DNA from: Maribacter zhoushanensis
GTDB lineage: Bacteria > Bacteroidota > Bacteroidia > Flavobacteriales > Flavobacteriaceae
Assembly (NCBI RefSeq): GCF_029350975.1
Contig: NZ_JARKMR010000008.1
Coordinates: 62,001 to 126,000, forward strand
Length of the DNA stretch: 64,000 bases
Direction: 5' to 3'
Shown here: in pieces, positions 63,233 through 64,000 of the stretch
Numbering within the stretch: position 1 is the first letter of the stretch
How the letters are laid out: every line of letters starts with the position of its first letter
Position numbers and translations under genes: made by a program
Notes under the pieces: generated by a model
Database searches by the model: none
What the model was told of the DNA's origin: nothing
What the model saw: the letters and a program-made list of their open reading frames with translations, nothing else

Positions 63233-64000
63233 TCTCCTAGCTTGAAATTTACAACTACGAAACCGACTTGTTTGCTTGGTGCGTCACCATCTAAATTCCA
63301 CTTGTGCATAAATGCAGTTTTCTTTGCTGGTTCAAGTAAACATGGATTATTGTTGGTCGTACCCCTAACACCTGGTTCAGCACTGATTACTTTACCGTTT
63401 CGGTCTACAATAATTTTAACTACCACCCTACCAGACTCGTTACATTCTTGTTGCACCTTACCTTTATTCACTAAAGACCTACCGTTAAGTCCGTAACCAC
63501 CTGTTCCGTTTCCACTACCAGGACTACCGTAATAACTTGTAGCATATGGATCTCCATCTGGCTGACCTTTATCTCCTGCTCTATTATCATCGCCTTCACT
63601 ACCGGATGCTGTTCCGTCAGATTTGTTAAGACCGCCCATCATAGCATCTAAAGCTTTCTTTTTAGCTTCTTGCTCCTGGCGCGCCTTGTCTGCGGCATCT
63701 TTCTTTTGTTTGGCTATTCTTGCAGCTTCTGCCTTTTTCTTATTTTCTGCAGCCTCGGCCTTTCTCTTTGCATCAGCAGCAGCTTCATCTGCTTTTCGTT
63801 TTGCCTCTTTAGCTTGATTAATCTTTACAGACTCGTCATTGTCTTGAGTTAATACTTTTTCGGCCGGTGCCTCTTTCTCGGCTACAGCCTCCTCCACTTC
63901 TTCTACAGGCTCTTCAATTGCTTCTGCAACTTCTTGCTCTGTTGGCTCAACAGGGGGAGTGTCTAAAGGTTCTGATTGAATCTTTTCTTTTGGCTGTACT
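63229..64000 (-). CDS. Energy transducer TonB-like protein (5' end beyond the window)
   Basis: The reading frame is open to the window edge, so the N-terminus and membrane anchor are not visible. The visible 256 residues start with a Pro/Glu-rich linker, then a long Lys/Ala/Glu coiled-coil-like stretch (KRKADEAAADAKRKAEAAENKKKAEAARIAKQKKDAADKARQEQEAKK). A Gly/Ser/Asp-rich segment with YATSYYGSPGSGNGTGGYGLNGRSL follows, and a C-terminal TonB-type domain ends the protein (QECNESGRVVVKIIVDRNGKVISAEPGVRGTTN ... KQVGFVVVNFKLGE). The layout resembles TolA/TonB hybrids found after ExbBD genes in Bacteroidota. It overlaps folC by 4 bp. Confidence 0.88.
   Translation of the reverse strand, partial: VQPKEKIQSEPLDTPPVEPTEQEVAEAIEEPVEEVEEAVAEKEAPAEKVLTQDNDESVKINQAKEAKRKADEAAADAKRKAEAAENKKKAEAARIAKQKKDAADKARQEQEAKKKALDAMMGGLNKSDGTASGSEGDDNRAGDKGQPDGDPYATSYYGSPGSGNGTGGYGLNGRSLVNKGKVQQECNESGRVVVKIIVDRNGKVISAEPGVRGTTNNNPCLLEPAKKTAFMHKWNLDGDAPSKQVGFVVVNFKLGE

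Noticed and set aside
1..64000. CRISPR arrays, insertion sequences, prophage genes or rRNA
   Set aside because: No regularly spaced repeats, transposase, integrase, phage structural gene or rRNA sequence was found on either strand.

Overview
The window is chromosomal DNA from a marine member of the Flavobacteriaceae (Bacteroidota), probably of the Zobellia/Maribacter/Cellulophaga type. The evidence is the low GC content, -7 promoter boxes of the Bacteroidetes form TAnnTTTG, gliding and type IX secretion genes (gldJ, porV), GLPGLI and DUF5686 outer-membrane proteins, and an alginate-type SusC/SusD polysaccharide utilisation locus (PUL). No insertion sequence, prophage or CRISPR array was seen.

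Layout. 1-500: two very small minus-strand ORFs (one a lipoprotein) closed by a strong terminator. 0.8-2.3 kb: metK, preceded by a Bacteroidetes promoter and what reads as a SAM-II riboswitch. 2.4-6 kb: an outer-membrane beta-barrel protein with its GLPGLI partner. 6.1-8.3 kb: deoxynucleoside kinase, pabB and pabC. 8.3-10.3 kb: an App1-type phosphatase and a TonB protein. 10.3-13.4 kb: membrane and soluble pyrophosphatases side by side. 13.5-17 kb: DUF5686 protein and pdhB. 17.2-24.4 kb, plus strand: etfBA, a bifunctional nuclease, a nucleoside transporter, thyA and an egtB-egtD pair. 24.5-29.4 kb: a carbohydrate-binding mini-protein, a class V aminotransferase, a 2TM protein, folA, murI and a PafA-like phosphatase. 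29.5-31 kb: an Mla-type permease and ATPase. 31-40.6 kb, minus strand: DUF389 protein, mannose-1-phosphate guanylyltransferase, SprT-like protein, SDR, M28 peptidase, pdhC, pdhA, cdd and porV. 41-44 kb: gldJ and murF. 44-49.4 kb: a Cu/Ag-type CusB-CusA efflux pair.

49.5-62 kb lies between two tRNA-Val genes (anticodons GAC and UAC). It holds a divergent NRAMP-like transporter that lacks the metal ligands, a FadR-type GntR regulator, and the PUL in the order susC, susD, two PKD surface lipoproteins and two PL7 alginate lyases. The susC leader is long. It carries three operator-like decamers at 13-bp pitch over a perfect -7 box, a 22-bp inverted repeat, and two plus-strand terminators that suggest an antisense RNA. 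The window ends with folC and a truncated energy transducer gene.

How the genes work together. SusC/SusD and the PKD lipoproteins would capture oligosaccharides released by the two PL7 enzymes, with TonB proteins energising import; the cytosolic steps are not in this window. PorV belongs to the type IX secretion system that exports surface proteins, and GldJ to the gliding machinery. Folate and nucleotide genes (pabBC, folA, thyA, folC, dNK, cdd, CNT) are scattered through the window. The pyruvate dehydrogenase genes are split: E1-alpha and E2 are together, and E1-beta is about 19 kb away.
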